From Chitinophaga pinensis (GTDB lineage: Bacteria > Bacteroidota > Bacteroidia > UKL13-3): 12,764 nucleotides of DNA. Each line of letters opens with the position of its first letter. The first letter of the stretch is position 1. The stretch covers positions 1 to 12,764 of the forward strand of contig CAMCJW010000055.1 of NCBI GenBank assembly GCA_945875195.1, in the 5' to 3' direction. A model generated the notes under the pieces. The model had not been told where the DNA came from. It saw only the letters and a program-made list of their open reading frames with translations, and did not search any database. Made by a program: the position numbers and the translations under genes. Shown piece by piece: positions 6,474 to 12,764 of this stretch.

Positions 6474-7653
6474 TTTACGTTTCAAATATATACACTCGAT
6501 TTGGCTTTTGTGCTTTTTCCTGTTCAACTTACCTATTTATGCTCAAATTATTGTTGGGGCATCGCAACCCAATTTGTATTTGGGCAACTTAAAAGGTAAA
6601 AAAGTAGGCTTAGTAGTGAACCAAACTTCGGTTGTGGGCAAGGAACATTTGGTAGATTTTTTGCTCAAAAATAAAATCAACATTACCTGCATTTTTGCTC
6701 CTGAACATGGTTTTAGAGGAGATCATTCGGCTGGGGAAAAAGTAAAAACCACGGTAGATTCAAAAACCAAATTACCTGTATTTTCCTTGTATGGCAATTA
6801 CAAAAAGCCCAAGGAAGAGCAATTGAAGAATTTAGATGTCGTGGTTTTTGACATTCAGGACGTAGGGGCAAGATTTTATACTTATATCTCTACCTTACAT
6901 TATATGATGGAAGCTTGCGCAGAGCAAAATAAAACTTTATTAATTTTGGATCGACCCAACCCTAATGGCCATTATGTTGATGGACCCATTTTAGATACAG
7001 CCTATAAATCGTTTGTTGGCATGCACCCAGTTCCTGTGGTTCATGGCTGTACCATTGGAGAATATGCGCAAATGATTAATGGTGAAGGTTGGCTTAAGAA
7101 TGGCATTACATGTAAAATTATAGTTATTAAAGTAAAAAATTATTCACACCAATCTACCTATACATTACTGATAAAGCCCTCGCCAAACTTACCAACCATG
7201 AACAGTATTTATTTATACCCGAGTCTTTGTTTTTTTGAAGGCACTAATTATAGCATTGGAAGAGGAACCAATAAACCATTTGAAAGAGTTGGTAAACCTT
7301 TGTGCACCATAGGAACAGACACTTTTACTCCAAGAAATATACCTGGAGTGGCAGAAAATCCGCCGTTTGAGGGTAAGGCGTGCAAGGGAATTTTATTGAG
7401 TGATTATGGCCAAAACATTGCACCATTTGAAGGTAAAATAAACTTATATTGGCTAATCGACCTGTATAAAAACGATACAAATAAGGATAAATTTTTTACG
7501 CCTTTTTTTGAAAAATTAGCTGGGACTAATCTATTAAGGCAGCAAATTATGGAAGGCAAAACTGAGGATGAAATTAGAAAAACTTGGCAGTCAGGGCTGA
7601 AGAAATACAGGGCAACTCGCCATAAATATTTACTTTATTCAGATAAAGAATAA
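6454..7653 (+). CDS. namZ: DUF1343 protein, exo-beta-N-acetylmuramidase (NamZ family)
   Basis: This 399-residue exported protein has the DUF1343 fold, classed as glycoside hydrolase family GH171. The characterised member NamZ removes terminal N-acetylmuramic acid from peptidoglycan fragments, so a role in muropeptide turnover or recycling in the periplasm is likely. A signal peptide spans residues 1-30, ending IYA before Gln31; Cys20 lacks a proper lipobox, so it is probably not a lipoprotein. Conserved blocks are EHGFRG at 84-89, FDIQDVGARFYTY at 132-144, LDRPNP, and CFFEGTN with Glu262 followed by SIGRGTNKPFE. The length fits the family. The gene is single on the + strand. It overlaps the divergent permease start and converges with kdsB across 6 bases. 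No other start fits the signal peptide. The assignment rests on family recognition; activity is inferred. Confidence 0.9.
   Translation: MKKLKFILRFKYIHSIWLLCFFLFNLPIYAQIIVGASQPNLYLGNLKGKKVGLVVNQTSVVGKEHLVDFLLKNKINITCIFAPEHGFRGDHSAGEKVKTTVDSKTKLPVFSLYGNYKKPKEEQLKNLDVVVFDIQDVGARFYTYISTLHYMMEACAEQNKTLLILDRPNPNGHYVDGPILDTAYKSFVGMHPVPVVHGCTIGEYAQMINGEGWLKNGITCKIIVIKVKNYSHQSTYTLLIKPSPNLPTMNSIYLYPSLCFFEGTNYSIGRGTNKPFERVGKPLCTIGTDTFTPRNIPGVAENPPFEGKACKGILLSDYGQNIAPFEGKINLYWLIDLYKNDTNKDKFFTPFFEKLAGTNLLRQQIMEGKTEDEIRKTWQSGLKKYRATRHKYLLYSDKE
6483..6490 (-). promoter_or_regulatory. Candidate -7 element for the permease cluster
   Basis: On the minus strand this reads TATATTTG, an exact TAnnTTTG match, lying inside the signal-peptide codons of the divergent NamZ gene. 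Initiation 5-7 bases downstream would leave a leader of only a few bases before ATG 6473, or about 37 bases before ATG 6440. No good -33 element is seen 17-21 bases upstream. Confidence 0.35.
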
Positions 7654-7659
7654 GCCATT

Positions 7660-8403
7660 TTACAGCATATTCATCATTTTCAGCACCTTCTCAACATCTT
7701 CAGGCGTATCAATACAATGGCTATCAAAGGCGGTTTGAACCAACTTGATTTTAAAGCCATTTTCTAACCAACGTAATTGCTCTAAACTCTCTGCCTGTTC
7801 CAATGCAGAAGGCTTCAATTGAGTGAGTTGTTTTAAAACATCTGCCCTGTATACATACATGCCCACATGACGAACGTATGGGTGGTTTTTGTGCCATTCT
7901 GTTTGGGGAACCCCTTTCATAAATGGGATCACCATTCTACTAAAAAACAAGGCCTCGTTCGAGGTATTCATCACTATTTTAACCTCACCACTATCGAAAA
8001 GAATATCATGGCTATCAACAGCAATCATTTGAGTGGCAAGTTCTGTATGGCCATCGCACACATCTGCCAATTGATTGATTTGTTCGGGATTGATAAACGG
8101 CTCATCCCCTTGAATATTTATCACATAGTCAAAAGATTTTCCATAATTCATTAAAGCTTCAAAACAACGATCGGTTCCACTTGGATGATCTTCTTTGGTT
8201 AACACCACCGTTGCCCCAAAAGAATGAGCATGTGCTACTATTCTTTGGTCGTCTGTAGCAATAATAACTTCGGTGAGTTTGGAGGCTAATTTTGCTTGTT
8301 CATAAACTCTTTGGAGCATACTTTTACCTTTAATTTCTATGAGTGGTTTGCCTGGATACCTGGTACTGGCATACCTAGCTGGAATAATTCCGATTATTTT
8401 CAT
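7660..8403 (-). CDS. kdsB: 3-deoxy-manno-octulosonate cytidylyltransferase (CMP-Kdo synthetase)
   Basis: KdsB couples CTP and Kdo to give CMP-Kdo and pyrophosphate, activating Kdo for transfer to lipid A in LPS inner-core assembly; it is cytoplasmic. The 247-residue length is normal. The CTP-binding N-terminus reads IIPARYASTRYPGKPL (residues 6-21), followed by EDHPSGTDR at 71-79 and NIQGDEP at 96-102, whose Asp100 binds Mg2+. Further family marks are FFSR, GMYVYR and the C-terminal SLEQLRWLENG and DTPEDVE. The frame is open to 8442, but ATG 8403 gives the canonical MKIIGIIPARY start, and an exact -7 motif lies just upstream. It converges with NamZ and diverges from the Plug gene. Very secure. 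Confidence 0.96.
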   Translation of the reverse strand: MKIIGIIPARYASTRYPGKPLIEIKGKSMLQRVYEQAKLASKLTEVIIATDDQRIVAHAHSFGATVVLTKEDHPSGTDRCFEALMNYGKSFDYVINIQGDEPFINPEQINQLADVCDGHTELATQMIAVDSHDILFDSGEVKIVMNTSNEALFFSRMVIPFMKGVPQTEWHKNHPYVRHVGMYVYRADVLKQLTQLKPSALEQAESLEQLRWLENGFKIKLVQTAFDSHCIDTPEDVEKVLKMMNML

Positions 8404-8424
8404 GCAATAAATACTATCATACAA

Positions 8425-8432
8425 CAAATATA
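8425..8432 (-). promoter_or_regulatory. Candidate -7 element of kdsB
   Basis: The minus strand reads TATATTTG, an exact TAnnTTTG match, in the 89-base gap between kdsB and the divergent Plug gene. It is 21 bases upstream of the kdsB ATG at 8403, giving a leader of about 15 bases, and it supports that start over the extended frame to 8442. A matching -33 TTTG is not evident. Confidence 0.45.
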
Positions 8433-8492
8433 CAATAAACAAGGTTTGTATAGAAAGGTAACAATTTCTGATTTTTTAACTAATCTTGTACA

Positions 8493-9752
8493 ATGTATAA
8501 ATTATTGATTTGGTTTCTACTTTTCATTGCCTCTGCATCTATTGAGGCACAAGTATATGAGAACAATACGTTTGACCAAAAAGTTCAAACTATTTTATTT
8601 GGCAAAACTGGCACCGACGATAGGTACCCAATTATTAATTTTAACTCCCAAGAAGTGCTTAAGTTGAGTTTTGATATATTGGGAAATCAAAATGAAAACT
8701 TACAGTATACTTTCATTCATTGCGATGCCAATTGGAAACCAACAAATTTGAACCAAAGTGAATATTTAAATGGGTTAACCTTCGACAATATTTCAAATTT
8801 TAGTTTTTCTACAAATACCTATTCAAAGTACGTTCATTATAATATTTACATTCCAAATGAGAATATGAAGCCAAGGATTTCGGGCAATTATATAGTAAAA
8901 GTATTTAGGAATTTTGATGAAGAAGATTTACTATTTACCCGGAGAATGTTGGTATTAAGCAACTCCACCCAAATTGAAGCTAGGGCAAGGCCAGCATCCT
9001 TAGCAGAATTTAGGTATAGCAAACAAGAGGTGAATTTTTTGGTTGAGGTGAACCCCAATATAGTGGTAAATCCAATGGAAGATGTGAAAGTGGTTTTGAT
9101 GCAAAATAGCAGGTGGGACAATGCGATTACGGGATTAAAGCCGCAGTTTTTGTCGAATAATAAGTTAGATTATTCCTATTTGGATAAAACGCTTTTTAAT
9201 GGAGGAAATGAATTTCGGTTTTTTGATATTCGTCAGCTCAGACAGTTCTCTACCAATGTAAGGAGTAAAAGAACAGATACCGTGGTGCATGTGATGTTAA
9301 ACCTAGATGAAAGTAGAGGTGCCAATCAATATTTTACTTATATTGATTATAATGGAAAAAGGTTGATCCAAAATAAGGAAGGAAGTAACTCAGATATTGA
9401 CGGTGATTATGCCTATGTAAACTTTTACTTATCTGCCGCGATGGGCGTTCCTCCAGATGCCGAAGTTTATGTTTTTGGCGAGTTTACAGATTGGCGTTTA
9501 CAACCTCAATATAAAATGTATTACAATAAAAGTAGACAGCGGTATGATTTGGAAGTTCCAATGAAACAAGGCAGATTTGAGTATAGTTATGCCATAAAAA
9601 ACGAAGATAAAAAACCAGATGAAACCGCCATAGAAGGGAATCATTCGGAGACAGAGAATGAATACATGGTATTGGTTTATACGCGAAATATAAGGTTGCA
9701 TTATGATGAGTTAATTGGCGCAAAATTGTTCTATAGCATTACGCCTCCCTAG
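8493..9752 (+). CDS. Type 9 secretion system Plug protein homologue (DUF5103)
   Basis: This 419-residue exported protein matches the DUF5103 family, now known as the T9SS Plug. In Flavobacterium the Plug sits at the periplasmic end of the giant SprA translocon and seals the outer-membrane pore when no substrate is passing. The signal peptide covers 1-19 (ASIEA before Gln20). The body is rich in beta strands: an early YPIINFNSQEVLKLSFDIL block, HCDANWKPTNLNQSEYL, ARARPASLAEFRYSKQEV, and a C-terminal Ig/CBM48-like stretch VFGEFTDWRLQPQYKMYYN at about 330-348. No T9SS cargo C-terminal signal is seen. It diverges from kdsB, and no other T9SS gene lies in the window. A possible TAATCTTG -7 element at 8481-8488 is too close to the ATG to trust. 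Function is inferred from the family. Confidence 0.87.
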   Translation: MYKLLIWFLLFIASASIEAQVYENNTFDQKVQTILFGKTGTDDRYPIINFNSQEVLKLSFDILGNQNENLQYTFIHCDANWKPTNLNQSEYLNGLTFDNISNFSFSTNTYSKYVHYNIYIPNENMKPRISGNYIVKVFRNFDEEDLLFTRRMLVLSNSTQIEARARPASLAEFRYSKQEVNFLVEVNPNIVVNPMEDVKVVLMQNSRWDNAITGLKPQFLSNNKLDYSYLDKTLFNGGNEFRFFDIRQLRQFSTNVRSKRTDTVVHVMLNLDESRGANQYFTYIDYNGKRLIQNKEGSNSDIDGDYAYVNFYLSAAMGVPPDAEVYVFGEFTDWRLQPQYKMYYNKSRQRYDLEVPMKQGRFEYSYAIKNEDKKPDETAIEGNHSETENEYMVLVYTRNIRLHYDELIGAKLFYSITPP

Positions 9753-9834
9753 TTTAAGAAATAATACAGTAACCTAACAAAATTTATCAAAAATAGAAAA
9801 ATATAGACTATATAAAAGCCAAATGAGGCTCATC

Positions 9835-9839
9835 AGGAG
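9835..9839 (+). promoter_or_regulatory. Shine-Dalgarno deciding the TlpA-like start
   Basis: AGGAG lies 4 bases before ATG 9844, whereas the in-frame ATG at 9823 has no such site. A Shine-Dalgarno is uncommon in this phylum, and together with the compact lipoprotein signal it favours 9844. The spacing is a little short. Confidence 0.5.
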
Positions 9840-9843
9840 TATT

Positions 9844-10974
9844 ATGAAAAAACACAGATTTTACAATTGGTTTTCAATGATTTGCTTAAGCATTTTACTT
9901 TTTTCTTGCGGAGAAAAAAAGGAGGAAATTCCAAGTGGATTTTTAATTACGGGAAAAATAGACAACGCTGCCGGTATTCAGCAAGTAAGTGTGCATGAAA
10001 TTACGCCAAGTGGGCTAATACTACTAGACACTTCAAATTTGGATGTGGCAGGTAATTTTCAATTAAATGGGCATATCACAGAAAAAACTTTTTGTGTCGT
10101 AAGGTTTGCCAAAGGGGATGTGATTCTGCTATTAGACACCAATTCGCAACTTCCCTTAAATATTGATTTAAATAAAATTGAATCCTACACCATTGGGCAA
10201 TCCAAAGAAAATGAGGAATTGAAGCAACTATATTTAATTAACAATAAATTTTTAAAAAGTAGTGAAACCATCAATGAACGATTTTCTGCCTATACAGATG
10301 CTACCTTAAACAACCAAGTTCAAGAAGAAATTAGGTTAGTCTTTGATAGTTTGCAAGACTCGCACAAAATTGCCATTCAAGAATATGTTGGAGCCCTAAA
10401 AAATTCTATGGTTCCCTATTTTGCTACAAGTTTTCTATTACCTGAGGCAGATTTGCGTTTTTTAAAATCCATTGATAATTCGCTTTACAGCAAATTTTCT
10501 AGCTCTAAATATGCCAACCAATTGCACCAGAAAATTGCTTTATTAGAGAAAACCGCAGAGGGAAATCCTGCCCCAGATATTGTTTTAAATGACCCATTTG
10601 GCAAAAAAGTTGCACTTTCATCCTTCATTGGGAAAGTGGTATTAGTAGATTTTTGGGCCAGCTGGTGTGCACCTTGCAGAAAAGAGAATCCAAAAAATGT
10701 GGCCTTATACCAAAAGTATAAAAATTCGGGATTTGAAATATTTGGTGTGAGTTTAGACGAAAACCGAGATGCTTGGATCAGTGCAATTAATAAAGACCAA
10801 TTATTATGGACCCATGGTTCCGACCTTCAAAAATGGAACTCTCCTGTTGTAAATATTTATAACATTGATGCCATTCCTTATACAGTTTTGGTAGATAAAG
10901 AAGGCAAAATAATAAGTAAAAAATTGATAGGCAAAGATTTAGAGTTGAAACTCAAGGAAATATTTGGCTACTAG
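9844..10974 (+). CDS. TlpA-like thioredoxin-fold lipoprotein with DUF4369-like N-domain
   Basis: This 376-residue envelope protein probably reduces or rearranges disulfides in periplasmic or surface partners. Lipobox LFSC places the lipidated Cys at 22, followed by GEKKEE. Residues about 33-120 form a strand-rich domain resembling DUF4369 (FLITGKID, GNFQLNGHI), common in front of TlpA domains in Bacteroidota. A helical linker spans about 125-235. The AhpC/TSA-thioredoxin domain follows from about 240: NPAPDIVLNDPFGKKV, then VLVDFWASWCAPCRKENP with active cysteines 275 and 278. The Pro of AIPYTVLVDKEGKI matches the cis-proline next to the active site. An earlier ATG at 9823 would lengthen the signal by seven residues. 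It follows the Plug gene by 91 bases on the same strand with no clear promoter or terminator between. Redox partner unknown. Confidence 0.9.
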   Translation: MKKHRFYNWFSMICLSILLFSCGEKKEEIPSGFLITGKIDNAAGIQQVSVHEITPSGLILLDTSNLDVAGNFQLNGHITEKTFCVVRFAKGDVILLLDTNSQLPLNIDLNKIESYTIGQSKENEELKQLYLINNKFLKSSETINERFSAYTDATLNNQVQEEIRLVFDSLQDSHKIAIQEYVGALKNSMVPYFATSFLLPEADLRFLKSIDNSLYSKFSSSKYANQLHQKIALLEKTAEGNPAPDIVLNDPFGKKVALSSFIGKVVLVDFWASWCAPCRKENPKNVALYQKYKNSGFEIFGVSLDENRDAWISAINKDQLLWTHGSDLQKWNSPVVNIYNIDAIPYTVLVDKEGKIISKKLIGKDLELKLKEIFGY

Positions 10975-10984
10975 GGTAAGTACT

Positions 10985-11025
10985 TAACTTAATTTTAACA
11001 TTATCATAACATTAGGATAAGTAAA
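10985..11025 (+). promoter_or_regulatory. Four 11-bp-phased repeats, probable response-regulator operator
   Basis: TAACTTAA (10985), TAACATTA (10996), TAACATTA (11007) and TAAGTAAA (11018) start exactly 11 bases apart; the middle two are identical. Direct half-sites one helical turn apart are the usual target of OmpR/PhoB-family regulators, and the TTAACA core resembles the Bacillus PhoP box. It lies 34 bases before the start of an OmpR/PhoB-type regulator gene, suggesting autoregulation. The following bases contain no exact TAnnTTTG, as expected for an activator-dependent promoter. Sequence pattern is certain; binding is inferred. Confidence 0.5.
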
Positions 11026-11058
11026 ATATCCCATTATTACATAAAATATAATACAAAA

Positions 11059-11736
11059 ATGGAAAAGGCAGGAAAAATATTGGTTGTGGATGATGAATCG
11101 GATATTATTGAGTTTATTTCTTATAATTTAAAGAAAGAAGGTTACGAAGTCTTCACCGCGAGCAATGGAAAAGAAGCAATACCAATAGCTAAAAAGGTAA
11201 GGCCAGATTTAATTTTATTGGATGTAATGATGCCAATCATGGATGGCATAGAAACTTGCAAACTAATTAAGGCTGATCCAGATTTTGCCAAAACTTTTGT
11301 TGTATTTTTAACTGCTAGAGCAGAGGAATACTCAGAAATTGAAGGGTTTAATGTTGGAGCTGATGATTACATTGCAAAACCTATTAAGCCAAAGGTTTTA
11401 CTTACCAGGTTAAACGCTATTCTAAGAAGAAAAGAAAAGGAAATGATAGCACCTGCAATTGCAGTAAAAGATCTAATTATTGATAGAGAATCATTTATGA
11501 TTATAAGAGGAGATCAAAAAATTCAATTGGCTAAAAAAGAGTTTGAATTATTATTTTTGTTAGCCACCAAACCAGGTAAAGTGTTTACCAGAGAGTATAT
11601 TTTAGAAAAAGTTTGGGGCGAAGAAGTAATGGTAGTAGATAGAACCATTGACGTTCACATCAGAAAAATAAGAGAGAAGATTGGCGATGATTACATCGGC
11701 ACTGTAAAGGGAGTTGGATACAGATTTGAAGTATGA
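11059..11736 (+). CDS. OmpR/PhoB-family response regulator
   Basis: This 225-residue cytoplasmic transcription factor has a receiver domain (about 5-122) and a winged-helix DNA-binding domain (about 128-225). The receiver has the acidic pair Asp11-Asp12, phospho-acceptor Asp55 in LLDVMMP, Thr84 in FLTARAE and Lys106 in GADDYIAKPIKP, so it should be phosphorylated normally. The effector domain carries KKEFELLFLL, the recognition-helix region DRTIDVHIRKIREKIG and the terminal GTVKGVGYRFEV hairpin. It overlaps the histidine kinase gene by 4 bases (ATGA), indicating translational coupling and a cognate pair. Upstream are four phased repeats that may be its own binding site. It looks like the widespread Bacteroidota PhoB/RprY-type regulator; the signal and regulon cannot be told from this sequence. 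Confidence 0.95.
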   Translation: MEKAGKILVVDDESDIIEFISYNLKKEGYEVFTASNGKEAIPIAKKVRPDLILLDVMMPIMDGIETCKLIKADPDFAKTFVVFLTARAEEYSEIEGFNVGADDYIAKPIKPKVLLTRLNAILRRKEKEMIAPAIAVKDLIIDRESFMIIRGDQKIQLAKKEFELLFLLATKPGKVFTREYILEKVWGEEVMVVDRTIDVHIRKIREKIGDDYIGTVKGVGYRFEV

Positions 11737-12764
11737 TTAGAAACCCTAAACCCATAGATGTTGCATTTTTAATTTCCTTAATTCTTTCGGTAATTCTTGG
11801 ATTGGTTTCATTTTTCATTGGTGAATGGGAATTCATCAATTCAATTATCATATTCACGCTATGCTTTGGATTATCCTTCTTTTTATTCTTTTATACCTTA
11901 GAGTTCTTTATTTATAGAAAAATAAAGCTCATTTATAAAACGATACATAGCCTAAAAACTCAAAAGTACGATGCGGTATTGGGCAATTTTGATTGGGATA
12001 AGGATCCAATTACCGAAATGAACAAAGAGGTAATTAAATGGGCCAGAGACAACAAAATTGAAATTGAGCAACTAAAGAAACTGGCAGATTTTAGGAAGGA
12101 GTTTTTAGGCAATGTTTCTCATGAGCTTAAAACACCCATATTTAATATACAAGGTTATATTCATACCTTGATAGATGGAGCGCTAGAAGACCCCCAAGTT
12201 AATACCCGATTTTTAGAAAAGGCAGCTAAAAGTGCTGATAGGTTAAGCGATTTAGTGGCTGATCTCTTATCCATTTCGCAGCTTGAAAGTGGAGAATTGA
12301 CCATGGAAATGGAACGATTTGATATTACTTCCTTGGTTAAAGATGTGTACGAACAATTGAGCAATCAGAAGGTGCAACTGCTCATTAAAGAAGGCTGTAA
12401 CGTGCCTTTTTACGTTTTTGCAGATAAATATAGGATCAGACAGGTATTGGTAAACCTTGTTTCAAATTCAATTAAATATGGCAAAGAGGAAGGCACAACA
12501 ACCGCCGGATTCTACGATATGGATGAGAATATTTTGATAGAAATTGCTGATAATGGCGCTGGTATTGAACATGAGCACCTCAACAGGATATTTGAGCGTT
12601 TTTATAGAATAGACAAAAGCAGAAGTAGAGAAAGTCAGGAAGGTGGAACCGGTCTTGGGCTAGCCATTGTAAAACATATAATTGAAGCGCATCAACAAAC
12701 ATTAAATGTAAGGAGCAATATTGGAACAGGCACCACCTTTGGCTTTACGTTAAAAAAATCTACG
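11733..12764 (+). CDS. PhoR-like sensor histidine kinase (3' end outside window)
   Basis: The frame from ATG 11733 is open for 344 codons to the window edge, so only the extreme C-terminus is missing. Two membrane helices (about 9-29 and 36-60) are joined by a loop of only about six residues, so there is no real extracytoplasmic sensor domain. A cytoplasmic linker at about 61-115 follows, with a possible degenerate HAMP but no PAS domain. The DHp domain holds FLGNVSHELKTPIFNIQGY with phospho-His130. The ATPase domain has the N-box (Asn241 and Asn245 in VNLVSNSIKYG), G1 DNGAGI at 273-278, FERFYR, and G2 GGTGLGL at 304-310. All catalytic motifs are intact. It is the evident partner of the overlapping response regulator. 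With so little exposed outside, it probably senses membrane state or another membrane protein. Confidence 0.93.
   Translation, partial: MIRNPKPIDVAFLISLILSVILGLVSFFIGEWEFINSIIIFTLCFGLSFFLFFYTLEFFIYRKIKLIYKTIHSLKTQKYDAVLGNFDWDKDPITEMNKEVIKWARDNKIEIEQLKKLADFRKEFLGNVSHELKTPIFNIQGYIHTLIDGALEDPQVNTRFLEKAAKSADRLSDLVADLLSISQLESGELTMEMERFDITSLVKDVYEQLSNQKVQLLIKEGCNVPFYVFADKYRIRQVLVNLVSNSIKYGKEEGTTTAGFYDMDENILIEIADNGAGIEHEHLNRIFERFYRIDKSRSRESQEGGTGLGLAIVKHIIEAHQQTLNVRSNIGTGTTFGFTLKKST

Noticed and set aside
8296..8508. Plus-strand reading frame of 70 codons across the kdsB start and intergenic gap
   Set aside because: It is antisense to conserved kdsB codons, runs into the Plug gene start and has no recognisable domain.
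9817..9830. AGCC/GGCT 4-bp hairpin in front of the TlpA-like gene
   Set aside because: Too short to be meaningful; expected by chance.
11660..11857. Minus-strand frame across the regulator/kinase junction
   Set aside because: It is antisense to the conserved winged-helix end and the first kinase helix; a shadow frame.
1..12764. CRISPR array, tRNA/rRNA genes, insertion sequences, phage or defence genes
   Set aside because: No repeat-spacer pattern, no tRNA-like cloverleaf, no transposase or integrase motifs, and nearly all sequence is accounted for by conserved core genes.

Overview
This window looks like ordinary chromosomal DNA from a member of the Bacteroidota; I cannot place it below phylum. 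The DNA is AT-rich. Several genes belong to families typical of that phylum: a PUR-family (DUF3276) protein, a type 9 secretion Plug protein (DUF5103), a DUF1343/NamZ muramidase, and a TlpA-like lipoprotein with a DUF4369-like N-terminus. KdsB indicates a Gram-negative cell that makes Kdo-containing LPS. Candidate promoters carry the Bacteroidota -7 motif TAnnTTTG, and most genes lack a Shine-Dalgarno sequence.

Layout. From 1 to 3634 the + strand carries the 3' part of an ABC exporter, a small PUR-family nucleic-acid-binding protein, an unrecognised lipoprotein with a good -7 motif and an A-rich leader, a strong intrinsic terminator, and pfkA. From 3648 to 6473 a tightly packed minus-strand cluster runs from a LolC/LolE-FtsX-type permease to two glycosyltransferases. 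Its first gene overlaps head-to-head with the + strand NamZ gene (6454-7653). NamZ converges on minus-strand kdsB (7660-8403). kdsB diverges from the + strand Plug gene (8493-9752). The + strand then carries a thioredoxin-fold lipoprotein (9844-10974) and an OmpR/PhoB-type response regulator (11059-11736). The regulator overlaps by 4 bp a PhoR-like histidine kinase that runs off the right edge.

How the genes fit together. Most products act at the cell envelope: export, lipoprotein or substrate release, glycan synthesis, muropeptide breakdown, Kdo activation, T9SS gating, periplasmic redox and a two-component sensor. pfkA is the central-metabolism exception. I see no phage, transposon, CRISPR, tRNA, rRNA or defence island, and no gene-free stretch longer than about 100 bases. 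I do not find an undescribed multi-gene system. The best leads are a run of four 11-bp-phased repeats upstream of the two-component operon, the overlapping divergent starts of the permease and NamZ genes, and an Asp-to-Asn change in the nucleotide-site motif of PfkA.
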